This document shows positions 51,231-60,196 of a stretch of DNA of 64,000 nt, in pieces. Positions within the stretch are counted from its first letter, which is position 1; each line of letters starts with the position of its first letter. The notes beneath the pieces are model-generated. The model was not told where the DNA came from. It did no database searches and worked only from the letters and a program-made list of their open reading frames with translations. This stretch comes from Simiduia litorea (GTDB lineage: Bacteria; Pseudomonadota; Gammaproteobacteria; Pseudomonadales; Cellvibrionaceae): the NCBI RefSeq assembly GCF_042853465.1, contig NZ_AP031497.1, forward strand, positions 2,046,001-2,110,000, read 5' to 3'. The position numbers were made by a program, and so were the translations under genes.

Positions 51231-52604
51231 ATGAAGATGAATAAGTCTTCCAGAGCTAAGGGGCGGGGCGGTTTCGGGGCAGCTGGAAAGTCCAAAGCTA
51301 AGTCCTTGCCCAATATTTCCGCAGAAGTTGTGATTGATAGATTGGCCCATGATGGGCGAGGTATTGCGCAGCTAGATGGAAAAATTGTTTTTGTCGACCA
51401 TGCATTACCCCTAGAAAAGCACCTTGTAAAGGTCGTTGCGCAAAAATCTAAGTATTCTGAAGCACTCTCTGTGTCGATTATCGGCGACGTTAGCACTGAG
51501 CGCAGGGAGCCTGCCTGTGCCTATTATGCGACTTGTGGCGGCTGCCAAATTCAGCATCTAGCACCCGATGCTCAGTTACATTTCAAATCCAACTTGGTGC
51601 AAGATCAACTGCGTCGCGCCAAGTTAAATGTCGAGCCGGAAAAAGTCGCTGCCATAGTGTCAAAAAATACGCTTGCTTATCGAAGTAGGGCGAGACTTTC
51701 TTTGAGTCACAAAGGAAGCCCTTATGCGGGCTTCAAAGCGAGAGCCAATAGCCAAATCATCAAGATTGATCGTTGCCTTGTGCTTGATCCTGCCTTAGAC
51801 GCATGCTTGGCACCGCTGCAGCGTGCGCTAATAGAATTCCGGCCAGAAGTGCTGGGGCATATTGAAATGCTCAAGACGCAGGCTCTACCCGTGCTTGTAC
51901 TGCGGCATGTTGCGGCGTTAATGGAGCCAGAGCTCGACGCTCTTTCTACGCTGAGTGTAGAGACAGGTGCAGAGGTGTATTTGCAGCCAGACAGCTCAGC
52001 AGATTACTATCGTCTTGATGGCAGGCGAGCGGAGATCAGCTTTACGGTAAGTGTACCGCATTTGGCGAAGCCGCTTAGGTACCAGATTAGTAATTTTAGC
52101 CAAATAAACCCAGACGTTAACTATGCCATGGTAGAGCAGGCGCTGTCTTGGGCACATCCGTCTAAAGAAGATATTTGGTTGGATTTATTTTGTGGTGTTG
52201 GTAACTTGACGCTGCCATTTGCCGCATTCGCTCACCAAGTGATTGGTGTGGAAGCCATAGCTGACATGGTAGAGCAGGCGAAAGCTAACGCGGAAAGCTT
52301 AGCTGTGACTAACTGCAAATTTTTAGCTGCAGATTTAGAAAAAATCGAGTCGCTGAGAAAGTTGCCGAAAAAAGTTGATGGTGTCATTTTAGACCCACCG
52401 CGAGCGGGTGCCAAATCAGTGGTTGAAAATATTAGCCGCTTGAAGCCAAAAAAAATTCTCTATATTTCTTGTGATGCCGCCACCTTTGCGCGTGATGCAA
52501 GGACGTTAGTCGAATCAGGTTACGATCTTGAGCGTGTTGGTGCTTTAGATATGTTTCCCCAAACAATGCACGTTGAGACAATGGCGCTATTTTTGCTCCG
52601 TTAG
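51231..52604 (+). CDS. rlmD: 23S rRNA (uracil-1939-C5)-methyltransferase RlmD
   Basis: A 457-residue SAM-dependent methyltransferase. An N-terminal TRAM domain (about 25-90) is followed by an Fe-S cluster motif in CAYYATCGGCQIQHL, and a Rossmann methyltransferase domain (LFCGVGNLTLPFA, GVILDPPRAGAKSV, and the catalytic Cys in ILYISCDAATFARDA). It starts directly after the cysM stop and sits in the usual cysM-rumA-relA order. Confidence 0.95.
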   Translation: MKMNKSSRAKGRGGFGAAGKSKAKSLPNISAEVVIDRLAHDGRGIAQLDGKIVFVDHALPLEKHLVKVVAQKSKYSEALSVSIIGDVSTERREPACAYYATCGGCQIQHLAPDAQLHFKSNLVQDQLRRAKLNVEPEKVAAIVSKNTLAYRSRARLSLSHKGSPYAGFKARANSQIIKIDRCLVLDPALDACLAPLQRALIEFRPEVLGHIEMLKTQALPVLVLRHVAALMEPELDALSTLSVETGAEVYLQPDSSADYYRLDGRRAEISFTVSVPHLAKPLRYQISNFSQINPDVNYAMVEQALSWAHPSKEDIWLDLFCGVGNLTLPFAAFAHQVIGVEAIADMVEQAKANAESLAVTNCKFLAADLEKIESLRKLPKKVDGVILDPPRAGAKSVVENISRLKPKKILYISCDAATFARDARTLVESGYDLERVGALDMFPQTMHVETMALFLLR

Positions 52605-52628
52605 TTGCAGTCACCACTTTGGAAAATT

Positions 52629-54881
52629 ATGGTTAAAGTTAGAGAAGATCAGCCAATAAACGCGGAAGGTCAAATCGATGTCGATACGTGGATGGTTCGA
52701 CTTTCGTCAAAATTGTCTCTAAGTTCTGCCGAAAGTGCCGCAGTAAGGGCTGCCTGTTTAGTCGCGATTGAGGTTGAACAAGCAGCTATTGCTAACGAAA
52801 ATATTTGGGTAACTGGTATCAGTAGCTCAAAGACCGGCTTAGAGATGGCCGAAATTTTAGCTGACTTAAACCTAGATGCCGATACCTTGATCGCAGCCAT
52901 ACTCTACCGCGCGGTTCGCGAGGGTAAGCTGCAATTATTTTCAGTTTCGAAACAGTTCGGCGAGAAAATTGCTAAATTAATTGACGGTGTATTACGGATG
53001 GCGGCCATTAGTGGGCTGCAGTTGGCGGATGACCAATCAGCGCTGGGTCGGCAATCAGAAGAGCATGCCGAAAATGTGCGAAAAATGTTGGTCGCCATGG
53101 TTGATGATGTCCGAGTTGCGCTGATCAAACTGGCCGAGCGAACCTGTGCTATAAGGGCGCTAAAAACGGCAACACCAGAGCGCCGGCTGAGGGTTGCTCG
53201 GGAGATTGCCAACGTGTATGCGCCCTTGGCCCACCGCTTGGGTATTGGTCATATTAAGTGGGAACTCGAGGATCTGTCTTTTCGCTACTTGGAGCCGGAT
53301 GATTATAAAACCATAGCGCGCTTACTGGACGAAAAGCGATTGGGGCGCCAGCAATATATTGAAAATGTTATTGCGACGCTTAAGGCTGAGTTGGTCGGCG
53401 CCTCCATCGAAGGTGATATCAGTGGCCGCGCTAAGCACATCTATAGTATTTGGCGAAAAATGCGCCGTAAGAGTATTGGTTTTTCTCAAGTTTACGACAT
53501 CAGAGCCGTTCGGATTCTCGTTCCGACGGTGCGAGACTGCTATGCGGTGCTCGGCATAGTCCACTCTCTGTGGCGCAATATTCCCAACGAATTTGACGAT
53601 TATATTGCCTCACCTAAAGAGAATGGATATCGCTCCTTGCATACGGCAGTGATTGGGCCGGAACAGAAAGTGTTGGAAGTGCAGATTCGCTCCCATTCTA
53701 TGCATGAAGATGCTGAGTTTGGTGTCTGCGCTCACTGGCGCTATAAAGGAACGGATAAAGAAGAGGTACAGTCTGGGTACGATCAAAAAATTGCTTGGCT
53801 GCGTCAGGTGTTGGATTGGCATGAAGAGCTTGGTAATAAGTCGGATGATAATTTACTCGCTGATCATCTGAACCCAAGCTTAAATCAAGATCGAATTTAT
53901 GTATTTACCCCAGAAGGACATGTTGTGGATCTCCAGAGTGGATCGACGCCTCTGGATTTTGCCTATCGAATTCACACCGATGTAGGCAATCGCTGTTGCG
54001 GTGCAAAGGTTAATGGTCGGATAGTACCGCTTAACTACCACTTGTGCACTTCAGATCAGGTTGAGATATTGACTGGTAAACGCGAGTCCCCGAGTCGCGA
54101 TTGGTTGAGTCCTGCATTGGGCTATGTCACAAGCTCCCGAGCGCGATCGAAAATACAGCAATGGTTTAAGCTGCAAGCTAAGGATAAAAATTTAGCTGAT
54201 GGACGTTCACTACTCGACAAGGAATTTAAGCGTCTTGCCGTGCAGGACATTGATTTCTTAGCCTTGGCGAAAACGCTCAGGTATAACAACTTGGATGATT
54301 TGTATACGGCGGTTGGAGCCAGTGATGTCACTGTTACACAGGTGCTCAATGCAGCTCAGCGTTTAATTGACGCAGATTCTGTTGAAGAACCCGAGCTACA
54401 TCTTGTCAGGCCCTCAAAAAATCGCGGCGATGGCGCTGGTGTATTTATCGACGGTGTGGGTAACTTACTGACGCATATCGCAAAATGCTGCTCGCCGGTA
54501 CCAGGTGATGCAATTAATGGTTATATTACGTTAGGTAAAGGGGTTTCAATTCACCGTCAGGACTGCAGCAATATTTTGCAGTTAGAGGCGGATGAACCAG
54601 AGCGTATTATTCAGGTTTCATGGGGCGGGGTGCCTGATAAGGTTTACAGCGTTGATGTGTTGATAGAAGCCTTTGATAGACATGGATTATTACGCGATGT
54701 AACCGCGTTGCTTGATAGCGAAAAGATCAACGTTGTTGCTATGCAGACTTTATCAGATAAAAATTTAAATACTGTCGATATGCAAGTAACCATAGAGGTG
54801 CGTAACTTTAATGCCTTGAGTCGAGCGCTAACACGTCTTAATCAATTGCCTAATATCGCGGCAGCCAGAAGGAAGCGCTAG
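52629..54881 (+). CDS. relA: (p)ppGpp synthetase RelA
   Basis: A 750-residue stringent response enzyme. The HD hydrolase region (about 40-180) is degenerate: the place of the HD pair in SpoT is filled by AAILYRAVREGK, so it should be synthetase only. The synthetase domain (about 230-350) shows VYDIRAVRILV, DYIASPKENGYRSLHTAV and VQIRSHSMHEDAEFGVCAHW. TGS (about 400-460) and the C-terminal zinc-finger and ACT domains follow. The start at 52629 gives MVKVREDQPINAEG, the usual N-terminus. Directly abutting mazG. Confidence 0.96.
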   Translation: MVKVREDQPINAEGQIDVDTWMVRLSSKLSLSSAESAAVRAACLVAIEVEQAAIANENIWVTGISSSKTGLEMAEILADLNLDADTLIAAILYRAVREGKLQLFSVSKQFGEKIAKLIDGVLRMAAISGLQLADDQSALGRQSEEHAENVRKMLVAMVDDVRVALIKLAERTCAIRALKTATPERRLRVAREIANVYAPLAHRLGIGHIKWELEDLSFRYLEPDDYKTIARLLDEKRLGRQQYIENVIATLKAELVGASIEGDISGRAKHIYSIWRKMRRKSIGFSQVYDIRAVRILVPTVRDCYAVLGIVHSLWRNIPNEFDDYIASPKENGYRSLHTAVIGPEQKVLEVQIRSHSMHEDAEFGVCAHWRYKGTDKEEVQSGYDQKIAWLRQVLDWHEELGNKSDDNLLADHLNPSLNQDRIYVFTPEGHVVDLQSGSTPLDFAYRIHTDVGNRCCGAKVNGRIVPLNYHLCTSDQVEILTGKRESPSRDWLSPALGYVTSSRARSKIQQWFKLQAKDKNLADGRSLLDKEFKRLAVQDIDFLALAKTLRYNNLDDLYTAVGASDVTVTQVLNAAQRLIDADSVEEPELHLVRPSKNRGDGAGVFIDGVGNLLTHIAKCCSPVPGDAINGYITLGKGVSIHRQDCSNILQLEADEPERIIQVSWGGVPDKVYSVDVLIEAFDRHGLLRDVTALLDSEKINVVAMQTLSDKNLNTVDMQVTIEVRNFNALSRALTRLNQLPNIAAARRKR

Positions 54882-55715
54882 ATGGAAGCCAAGTATAGCC
54901 TGACAGATCTGCTCTATTTAATGCAGTGTTTGCGAGATCCAGCATCCGGCTGTCCGTGGGATTTGGCGCAATCCTTTAAGACTATTGTGCCGAGCACGTT
55001 AGAGGAAGCCTATGAAGTCGCCGACGCCATTGAACGAGATGATTTAGTTCATCTTGAAGAGGAGCTTGGCGATTTATTGTTTCAAGTGGTTTTTTACGCT
55101 CGGCTTGGTGAAGAGGAAAAACTGTTTAACTTTAATTCTATCGTGAGCGCGCTAACAGCTAAGTTGATCCGGCGACATCCCCATGTTTTTCCCTTGGGTG
55201 CATTGTATTCTGGCTCGGATGAACGCAATAGTGGATTGACGGCGCCGACAGGCGGGGTGAAAAAGCAGTGGGAGTTAATTAAGGCACAGGAGCGCACCGA
55301 GAAAGGTAAGCGGGGCCAACTGGCGGATGTACCTTCGAACCTTCCTTCGATCACTCGTGCGCAGAAGCTTCAAAAGCGTGCTTCGCAGGTGGGCTTCGAC
55401 TTTGGCTCCATTCGGCTTGCAATGGAAAAAGTACATGAGGAGCTCGCCGAAGTCGAGGCCGAAATATCGCTATTGGAAAGTGCAGATGGTCACTTGGCCT
55501 TAGGGCAGGAATTAGGTGATTTGATGTTTTCGGTGGTTAATGTTTGTCGTTTGGCTGACTTTGATGCGGAAACGCTTCTGCGTGATACGAATAAAAAATT
55601 TGAGAAACGATTTTCAGCCATGGAAGGTGTCATCGAAACCAAGGGCGGAAAGCTTAAGGATAGCAGCCTCCACGATATGGAGGCTGTATGGCAACAGGTT
55701 AAGCAGTTTGATTAG
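54882..55715 (+). CDS. mazG: Nucleoside triphosphate pyrophosphohydrolase MazG
   Basis: A 277-residue pyrophosphohydrolase that removes (d)NTPs and counteracts RelA output. The two MazG repeats are seen, with LVHLEEELGDLLFQVVFYARL (first EExxE/ED metal site) and, near the end, LALGQELGDLMFSVVNVCRL. It begins immediately after relA, as usual. Its 3' end overlaps by 17 bases the end of the opposite-strand three-repeat membrane protein gene. Confidence 0.93.
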   Translation: MEAKYSLTDLLYLMQCLRDPASGCPWDLAQSFKTIVPSTLEEAYEVADAIERDDLVHLEEELGDLLFQVVFYARLGEEEKLFNFNSIVSALTAKLIRRHPHVFPLGALYSGSDERNSGLTAPTGGVKKQWELIKAQERTEKGKRGQLADVPSNLPSITRAQKLQKRASQVGFDFGSIRLAMEKVHEELAEVEAEISLLESADGHLALGQELGDLMFSVVNVCRLADFDAETLLRDTNKKFEKRFSAMEGVIETKGGKLKDSSLHDMEAVWQQVKQFD

Positions 55716-56562
55716 TGGGGCGCCGGTTTTTTTGTTGTATTTCTTCCTGCCATTCGAATATGTTCATCTCAATGAAAACAAATGCGATCAACCATAAAAA
55801 TGCGTCCCAGAAGTCGAGAAAATCACCGTCAATCCACCAATAAATAGCGCAGGCTAATAATGTGCCGTATAAACCGGCCTTAACCCAATTGGAGAGTGAA
55901 AGAAACGGCCCCATAACCTTGTTGCTGGTTTGTAGGTAAACATCTATTTCCAACACCACCACAATCAGTACCCAAGTCAGTGCATTGATCACATCTACAA
56001 CGGCTAGATTTTCTATAATCTCGTAGGCTTCTAGGCTGCCTATAATTTCTGTGCCGTTTAGTCTCATGAGGTCGGTGTTGTTAAGTTCGCTACAGCTCGC
56101 TGCGTTAAGTGGCTGATAATCGTTCAGTGAAATGATCTGAGAGAAGTTCGTGTTGACGAGATTGCATGCGTCGGCAACACTAAATGGGCTGGCGGACAGG
56201 ACGGCAATGTAGCGTGATATATAGCCATACAGTGAATAGAATATAAAGACGTAACTTAAACTGCGCAAAACGAAGAGTGCAAGCTTTACTCTGTTGGTTA
56301 GGTATTTATCATTGACAATGTAGGTTTCCAGCTCAAATAACAGCAAGAGAAGCACCCAGGATAGAGTGTCTATGGTGTCGGAGTAGGCCTCGCCGAGCTG
56401 ATGCAACTCAATGCCATTCGAAAAAGTATGTGCAATAGCGGCGGTATTTTCTTGAAAGAATAAATATAAATTAACAACGAGCAAGCTATAAATGGCGTAT
56501 TTGAATACTTGAAACAATAAGTACAGTGAAGGCCTAGGGGAATTTAAAAATACGCTCATCAT
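55699..56562 (-). CDS. Unrecognised membrane protein with three internal repeats
   Basis: A 287-residue multi-pass protein that I do not recognise. About seven hydrophobic segments are visible. Three of them share the pattern D-x6-W-x7-E-x-(E/D/N): residues 62-79, 190-207 and 250-267. Asp/Asn also recur three residues after the first Asp. Between repeats 1 and 2 lies a polar loop of about 60 residues with Cys133 and Cys157, possibly a disulfide if outside the cell. It starts four bases after the amidohydrolase stop, without a clear Shine-Dalgarno, so it is probably translationally coupled. It seems to be the third gene of the synthetase-amidohydrolase operon. Confidence 0.7.
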   Translation of the reverse strand: MMSVFLNSPRPSLYLLFQVFKYAIYSLLVVNLYLFFQENTAAIAHTFSNGIELHQLGEAYSDTIDTLSWVLLLLLFELETYIVNDKYLTNRVKLALFVLRSLSYVFIFYSLYGYISRYIAVLSASPFSVADACNLVNTNFSQIISLNDYQPLNAASCSELNNTDLMRLNGTEIIGSLEAYEIIENLAVVDVINALTWVLIVVVLEIDVYLQTSNKVMGPFLSLSNWVKAGLYGTLLACAIYWWIDGDFLDFWDAFLWLIAFVFIEMNIFEWQEEIQQKNRRPTNQTA

Positions 56563-56565
56563 TTT

Positions 56566-58623
56566 TTATCTTTTATTTTTTTCGTAAATGATCTTGCCGT
56601 TGAATACGGTTAGCTCAACTTGTGTTTCAGCAACCGCTTCGCTATCGAAGGCGCGGGCACTCGGGACTAAATTTCGATCTAGCATCACTATGTCTGCTTT
56701 CTTACCTGACTCGAGAGAGCCGGTAATGTCTGCTTGTTGCATTGCTCTAGCACTATTAATCGTGAAGGCATCCAAGGCATCAGTCAGCGTCAACCTTTCT
56801 GCTTCGTTATAGGTCTTACCTTCTGCATGTCGGGTTAATGCCGCGGCAAGGTTGATGAACGGGCGAGGATCTCTTGTGTCAACAGGTGCATCACTACCTG
56901 CAATAATCATCGCGCCGTTTTGTTTGGCGCTGTTAGCTGGGTAATGGTTGCTGATTGCGTAATTAGAAGGGTCGTACATATCATTGAGGCTAGTCAATTT
57001 GTCTATGTAGGGAGTGACCGTTAGGTCGTAACCGTAGTCAGGTATTGCCCATGCGAAAGTGAAGGCTAGATAGACAGCATTTTTATCGAAGCGCATCAGA
57101 TCGCTATCTGAAATTTGTTGTGCATGACTAATGGTTTGGGGGCGCTGATGGTTATTTTTGGTTTTGGAGGCCTCAAATGCATCTAAGGCGGTGGCAACAG
57201 CGCGGTCACCGATGGCGTGCGCGTGCACAGCAAAGCCGGCTGCTTCTAATTGCGCGATATAACGGTGAATGAAGGCCTCATCGTGTTCGAGTCTGCCGTT
57301 GCTGATTGTACATTGCTCAGGTTGGAAGTGATTTTTCTGGAAAAAAGCAGTTTTCTCAATAGCATTTTTAGGTGGGTTGGCGCGACTGTCTTGGCAGGGT
57401 GAAGAGTCGAGATCCACATAGCCTTGTAATTGCAGGGTGTCTCCATCAGTGCTGAACATTGGTTGTAAGTAAGGCTTTTTAACGGCGGCATTTGGCAGCG
57501 AGGGCGGGGTGGCAAAAGGGTTGCCTTCAATCACACCGTCGACAAAAATTTTTGCCGCATCGGTTTTAAATAACTGCGGGTTGTTTTGACGTTTCTTAAT
57601 CGCCGAGAACTCATCAATTACGGCTTTAATATCAACTTCGTTGATTGAGTTTTGCTTGGTCCAATCAGAGTTGTCTCGTATGGGCCTACTAAATTTTGTA
57701 AAATCTGTAAAAAGCGCACCTGTATAGCGATAGGTCTGCTTGCCGCTCTGGGCATATTTTTCTAGTAGCGGCAGAGTGGCTATATCAGCCGCCGCATCCT
57801 GAATGCTGGTTATGCCAGCCTCAGCTAAAATCGCCGCTATAGCGGGAAGCTTGGCGGCTAGCTGCTTGGGCGTACCATCGCCAGTGAGTGCATTACTGGT
57901 TAAGCCTAAGATATATCTAGCGGCTTCGGAGAGTTGGCCATCCGGTTCGCCTGATTTGTCGACGCCAATATATTGTGCATATTCTTGGAAGTCAGTGGCA
58001 ATCGTCTTGCTAGTCAGGCCAATGGTTTCGCCTTGAATATTTTTTGCGGTTAACAGTGCTGCGCTATTGGCTGCACCGTGATGGCCGTCGTTGCCCCGCA
58101 GGAAAATAGGCGTTGATGGGCTGGCTTTATCTAGCGCCATGCGTATATTCAGCAGTACGTCGTCAGGCTGGTTGCCTTTGGTGAAGTTCCATTGCTCTAC
58201 CGTAAGCCATTCGTCGGGCTCAAGCTTCGAACGCTCCAAACAGCCTTTAACTACCGTTGAGAGTTCGGCCAGAGTTAGTGCGCTACTTTCCAGATCACAG
58301 TTGGCACTGGATACTAGGCCGAAGGGGTGTATGTGTGCATCGTGTAGGCCGGGCAATACCATTTTGCCTTTAGCATCCACTATTCTGGTGTTGTCGCCGG
58401 CAAATCTATTTGCGCCTGCGCTTGTGCCGACGTAGATAATTTCATCGCCAGCAATGGCTATGGCTTCCGCGAACGCTTGCTTAGCATTGGCGGTGTAAAC
58501 TGTTCCATTAGTAATAATCAGTGAAGCTTTAGGGTTAGTCGTATCGCAAGCGTAAATCGCTAAACTTGCTAGTCCAACACTAGCGATTTTGACAGCGCTT
58601 TTATATTTAAACCAAAGCTTCAT
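56566..58623 (-). CDS. Exported amidohydrolase (YtcJ-like), possible lipoprotein
   Basis: A 685-residue metal-dependent amidohydrolase of the Amidohydro_3/YtcJ group. The N-terminus looks like a signal peptide ending in LASLAIYAC, a lipobox with an unusual Tyr at -2, so the protein may be a lipoprotein. Metal-ligand motifs: GLHDAHIHPFG, VHAHAIGDRAV and AGSDAPVDTRDP. YtcJ-like enzymes hydrolyse amides or formamides; the substrate is unknown. Start at 58623. It lies 19 bases after the glutamine synthetase-like gene, in the same direction, and runs directly into the three-repeat membrane protein gene. Confidence 0.85.
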   Translation of the reverse strand: MKLWFKYKSAVKIASVGLASLAIYACDTTNPKASLIITNGTVYTANAKQAFAEAIAIAGDEIIYVGTSAGANRFAGDNTRIVDAKGKMVLPGLHDAHIHPFGLVSSANCDLESSALTLAELSTVVKGCLERSKLEPDEWLTVEQWNFTKGNQPDDVLLNIRMALDKASPSTPIFLRGNDGHHGAANSAALLTAKNIQGETIGLTSKTIATDFQEYAQYIGVDKSGEPDGQLSEAARYILGLTSNALTGDGTPKQLAAKLPAIAAILAEAGITSIQDAAADIATLPLLEKYAQSGKQTYRYTGALFTDFTKFSRPIRDNSDWTKQNSINEVDIKAVIDEFSAIKKRQNNPQLFKTDAAKIFVDGVIEGNPFATPPSLPNAAVKKPYLQPMFSTDGDTLQLQGYVDLDSSPCQDSRANPPKNAIEKTAFFQKNHFQPEQCTISNGRLEHDEAFIHRYIAQLEAAGFAVHAHAIGDRAVATALDAFEASKTKNNHQRPQTISHAQQISDSDLMRFDKNAVYLAFTFAWAIPDYGYDLTVTPYIDKLTSLNDMYDPSNYAISNHYPANSAKQNGAMIIAGSDAPVDTRDPRPFINLAAALTRHAEGKTYNEAERLTLTDALDAFTINSARAMQQADITGSLESGKKADIVMLDRNLVPSARAFDSEAVAETQVELTVFNGKIIYEKNKR

Positions 58624-58642
58624 GATTATTTCCATCAGTTAA

Positions 58643-59980
58643 TTATACGTTGAGTAATAGGTATTCTCTTTCCCAAGTGGTAATGACTTTATTAAAGGCC
58701 TCGAATTCCTCCATCTTTACCGCCGCATAAGCTTTGATAAAATCGGCACCAAATACTTCCTCAAGCTCTGGACAATCGGTTAGCAAGTTGAGCGCGTGTA
58801 AAAGATTTCGAGGCAGCTCAATTTCCCCATCTTCGGAGGCGTGGCCTTCACAGTGTGGGGTAGGCGTCAGCTTATTCTTCATTCCGAGGTAACCACACGC
58901 CAATGACGCAGCAAAAGCTAGATAGGGATTGACATCAACGCCGGGAAACCTGTTTTCTACCCGCTTGCCGGCGGGCGAACTATCGGGAATTCGAATGCCC
59001 GCTGTTCGATTGTCGTACCCCCACTCGAGATTAACCGGTGCAGCAATGTCTTTGGCGAAACGTCGATAGGAATTCACGTTGGGTGCGAAAAGTGAAATTG
59101 TGTGCGGTATATACCGCTGGCAGCCACCGATATAATAGCGGAATAAATCACTTTCATTTCCATCTTTGTCGACAAATATATTGTCCCCGTTTTTATCGAC
59201 CACACTCTGGTGGATATGCATTGCGCTACCGGGTTCGTTGGTCATCGGCTTAGCCATGAAGGTTGCATAAATGCCGTGCCTAAATGCAGTTTCTCGCATG
59301 GTGCGTTTGAAGGTAAAAACTTGGTCGGCTAAATCCAGGGCGTTGCCATGTAAAAAATTGATTTCCAATTGTGCGGCACCTGATTCGTGAATCAGCGTAT
59401 CCACATCCAAGTTTTGTGCCTCACAATATTTATACATGTCATTAATAATCGGCTCGTATTCATTACAGCCATCGATGCTATAAGACTGACGAGCGAATTC
59501 GCGCCGACCGGATCGCCCAGGTGGCGGCGATAACTCATAGTCTGGATCGGTATTTTGGCTGACTAAATAGAATTCAACCTCGGGTGCAACGACCGGGATC
59601 CAGCCTTCTTTTTCATAGAGCGCTAATACTTTTTTCAGGACATTTCGCGTTGCCATAGGGTGTGGATCGCCGGCGCGGGTATAGCAGTCGTGAATGATTT
59701 GTGCGGTTGGTTCATCTGCCCAAGGTACGATACGCACGGTGTTTGGGTCCGGCTCTAGCAGCATGTCCGAATCGAGTGGGGCGACAATATCCCAATGGTT
59801 ATCGACGTATTCACCGGTGACAGTTTGAATCAAAATACTTTCCGGGAGGCGACTGTCTTCCTTAATAAACTTATGAGCGGGAATGAATTTGCCTCGAGCA
59901 TTACCCGTCATATCGGGTACGAGACATTCCACTTCCGTAATACCATTTTCCTTTAACCATGTGTCGATGGAGTCAACCAT
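58643..59980 (-). CDS. Gamma-glutamylpolyamine synthetase-like (glutamine synthetase family)
   Basis: A 445-residue member of the GlnA family that joins glutamate to an amine at the expense of ATP. The length and the sequence context (PuuA/PauA-like) suggest gamma-glutamylation of putrescine or another polyamine rather than ammonia assimilation. Visible: EVECLVPDMTGNARGKFIP at the N-terminus, EVEFYLV, the glutamate-site NEPGSAMHIHQSV, and the C-terminal NRTAGIRIPDSSPAGKRVENRFPGVDVNPYLAFA. It is divergent from the FAD oxidase gene, with shared operator-like boxes between them. Confidence 0.9.
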   Translation of the reverse strand: MVDSIDTWLKENGITEVECLVPDMTGNARGKFIPAHKFIKEDSRLPESILIQTVTGEYVDNHWDIVAPLDSDMLLEPDPNTVRIVPWADEPTAQIIHDCYTRAGDPHPMATRNVLKKVLALYEKEGWIPVVAPEVEFYLVSQNTDPDYELSPPPGRSGRREFARQSYSIDGCNEYEPIINDMYKYCEAQNLDVDTLIHESGAAQLEINFLHGNALDLADQVFTFKRTMRETAFRHGIYATFMAKPMTNEPGSAMHIHQSVVDKNGDNIFVDKDGNESDLFRYYIGGCQRYIPHTISLFAPNVNSYRRFAKDIAAPVNLEWGYDNRTAGIRIPDSSPAGKRVENRFPGVDVNPYLAFAASLACGYLGMKNKLTPTPHCEGHASEDGEIELPRNLLHALNLLTDCPELEEVFGADFIKAYAAVKMEEFEAFNKVITTWEREYLLLNV

Positions 59981-60017
59981 GTTGCACCTGTATGCGCTGT
60001 GATTAGTTTGAAAGGCT

Positions 60018-60046
60018 ACAGTAAATGAAGCCTATTGATCTCTCAA
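60018..60046 (-). promoter_or_regulatory. Candidate promoter for the synthetase operon
   Basis: On the minus strand, TTGAGA (60041-60046) and TACTGT (60018-60023) with a 17-base spacer, 38 bases ahead of the start at 59980. Confidence 0.45.
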
Positions 60047-60075
60047 TGGCTGGCTAATAAATAGCATGACGGTTA

Positions 60076-60087
60076 CCCCAAATGGGG
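60076..60087. promoter_or_regulatory. CCCCA-AA-TGGGG box 1
   Basis: CCCCAAATGGGG. Near-perfect palindrome between the divergent synthetase and oxidase genes. It is directly upstream of a candidate -35 for the oxidase (TTGCGT, 60089-60094). It is the reverse complement of box 2. Confidence 0.6.
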
Positions 60088-60088
60088 C

Positions 60089-60118
60089 TTGCGTACTGCC
60101 ACGGCAAAACATACTATA
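60089..60118 (+). promoter_or_regulatory. Candidate promoter for the FAD oxidase
   Basis: TTGCGT (60089-60094) and TACTAT (60113-60118), 18-base spacer. Confidence 0.35.
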
Positions 60119-60167
60119 AAACCGAATTATTATTCAGTCTATTGTTTGGCTGATGAAAACACAAGCG

Positions 60168-60179
60168 CCCCATTTGGGG
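60168..60179. promoter_or_regulatory. CCCCA-TT-TGGGG box 2
   Basis: CCCCATTTGGGG, the reverse complement of box 1, with 92 bases between the first bases of the two boxes. It lies just before the ribosome-binding site of the oxidase (GGAGG at 60188-60192). Confidence 0.6.
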
Positions 60180-60196
60180 CAGCAAGCGGAGGTGCG

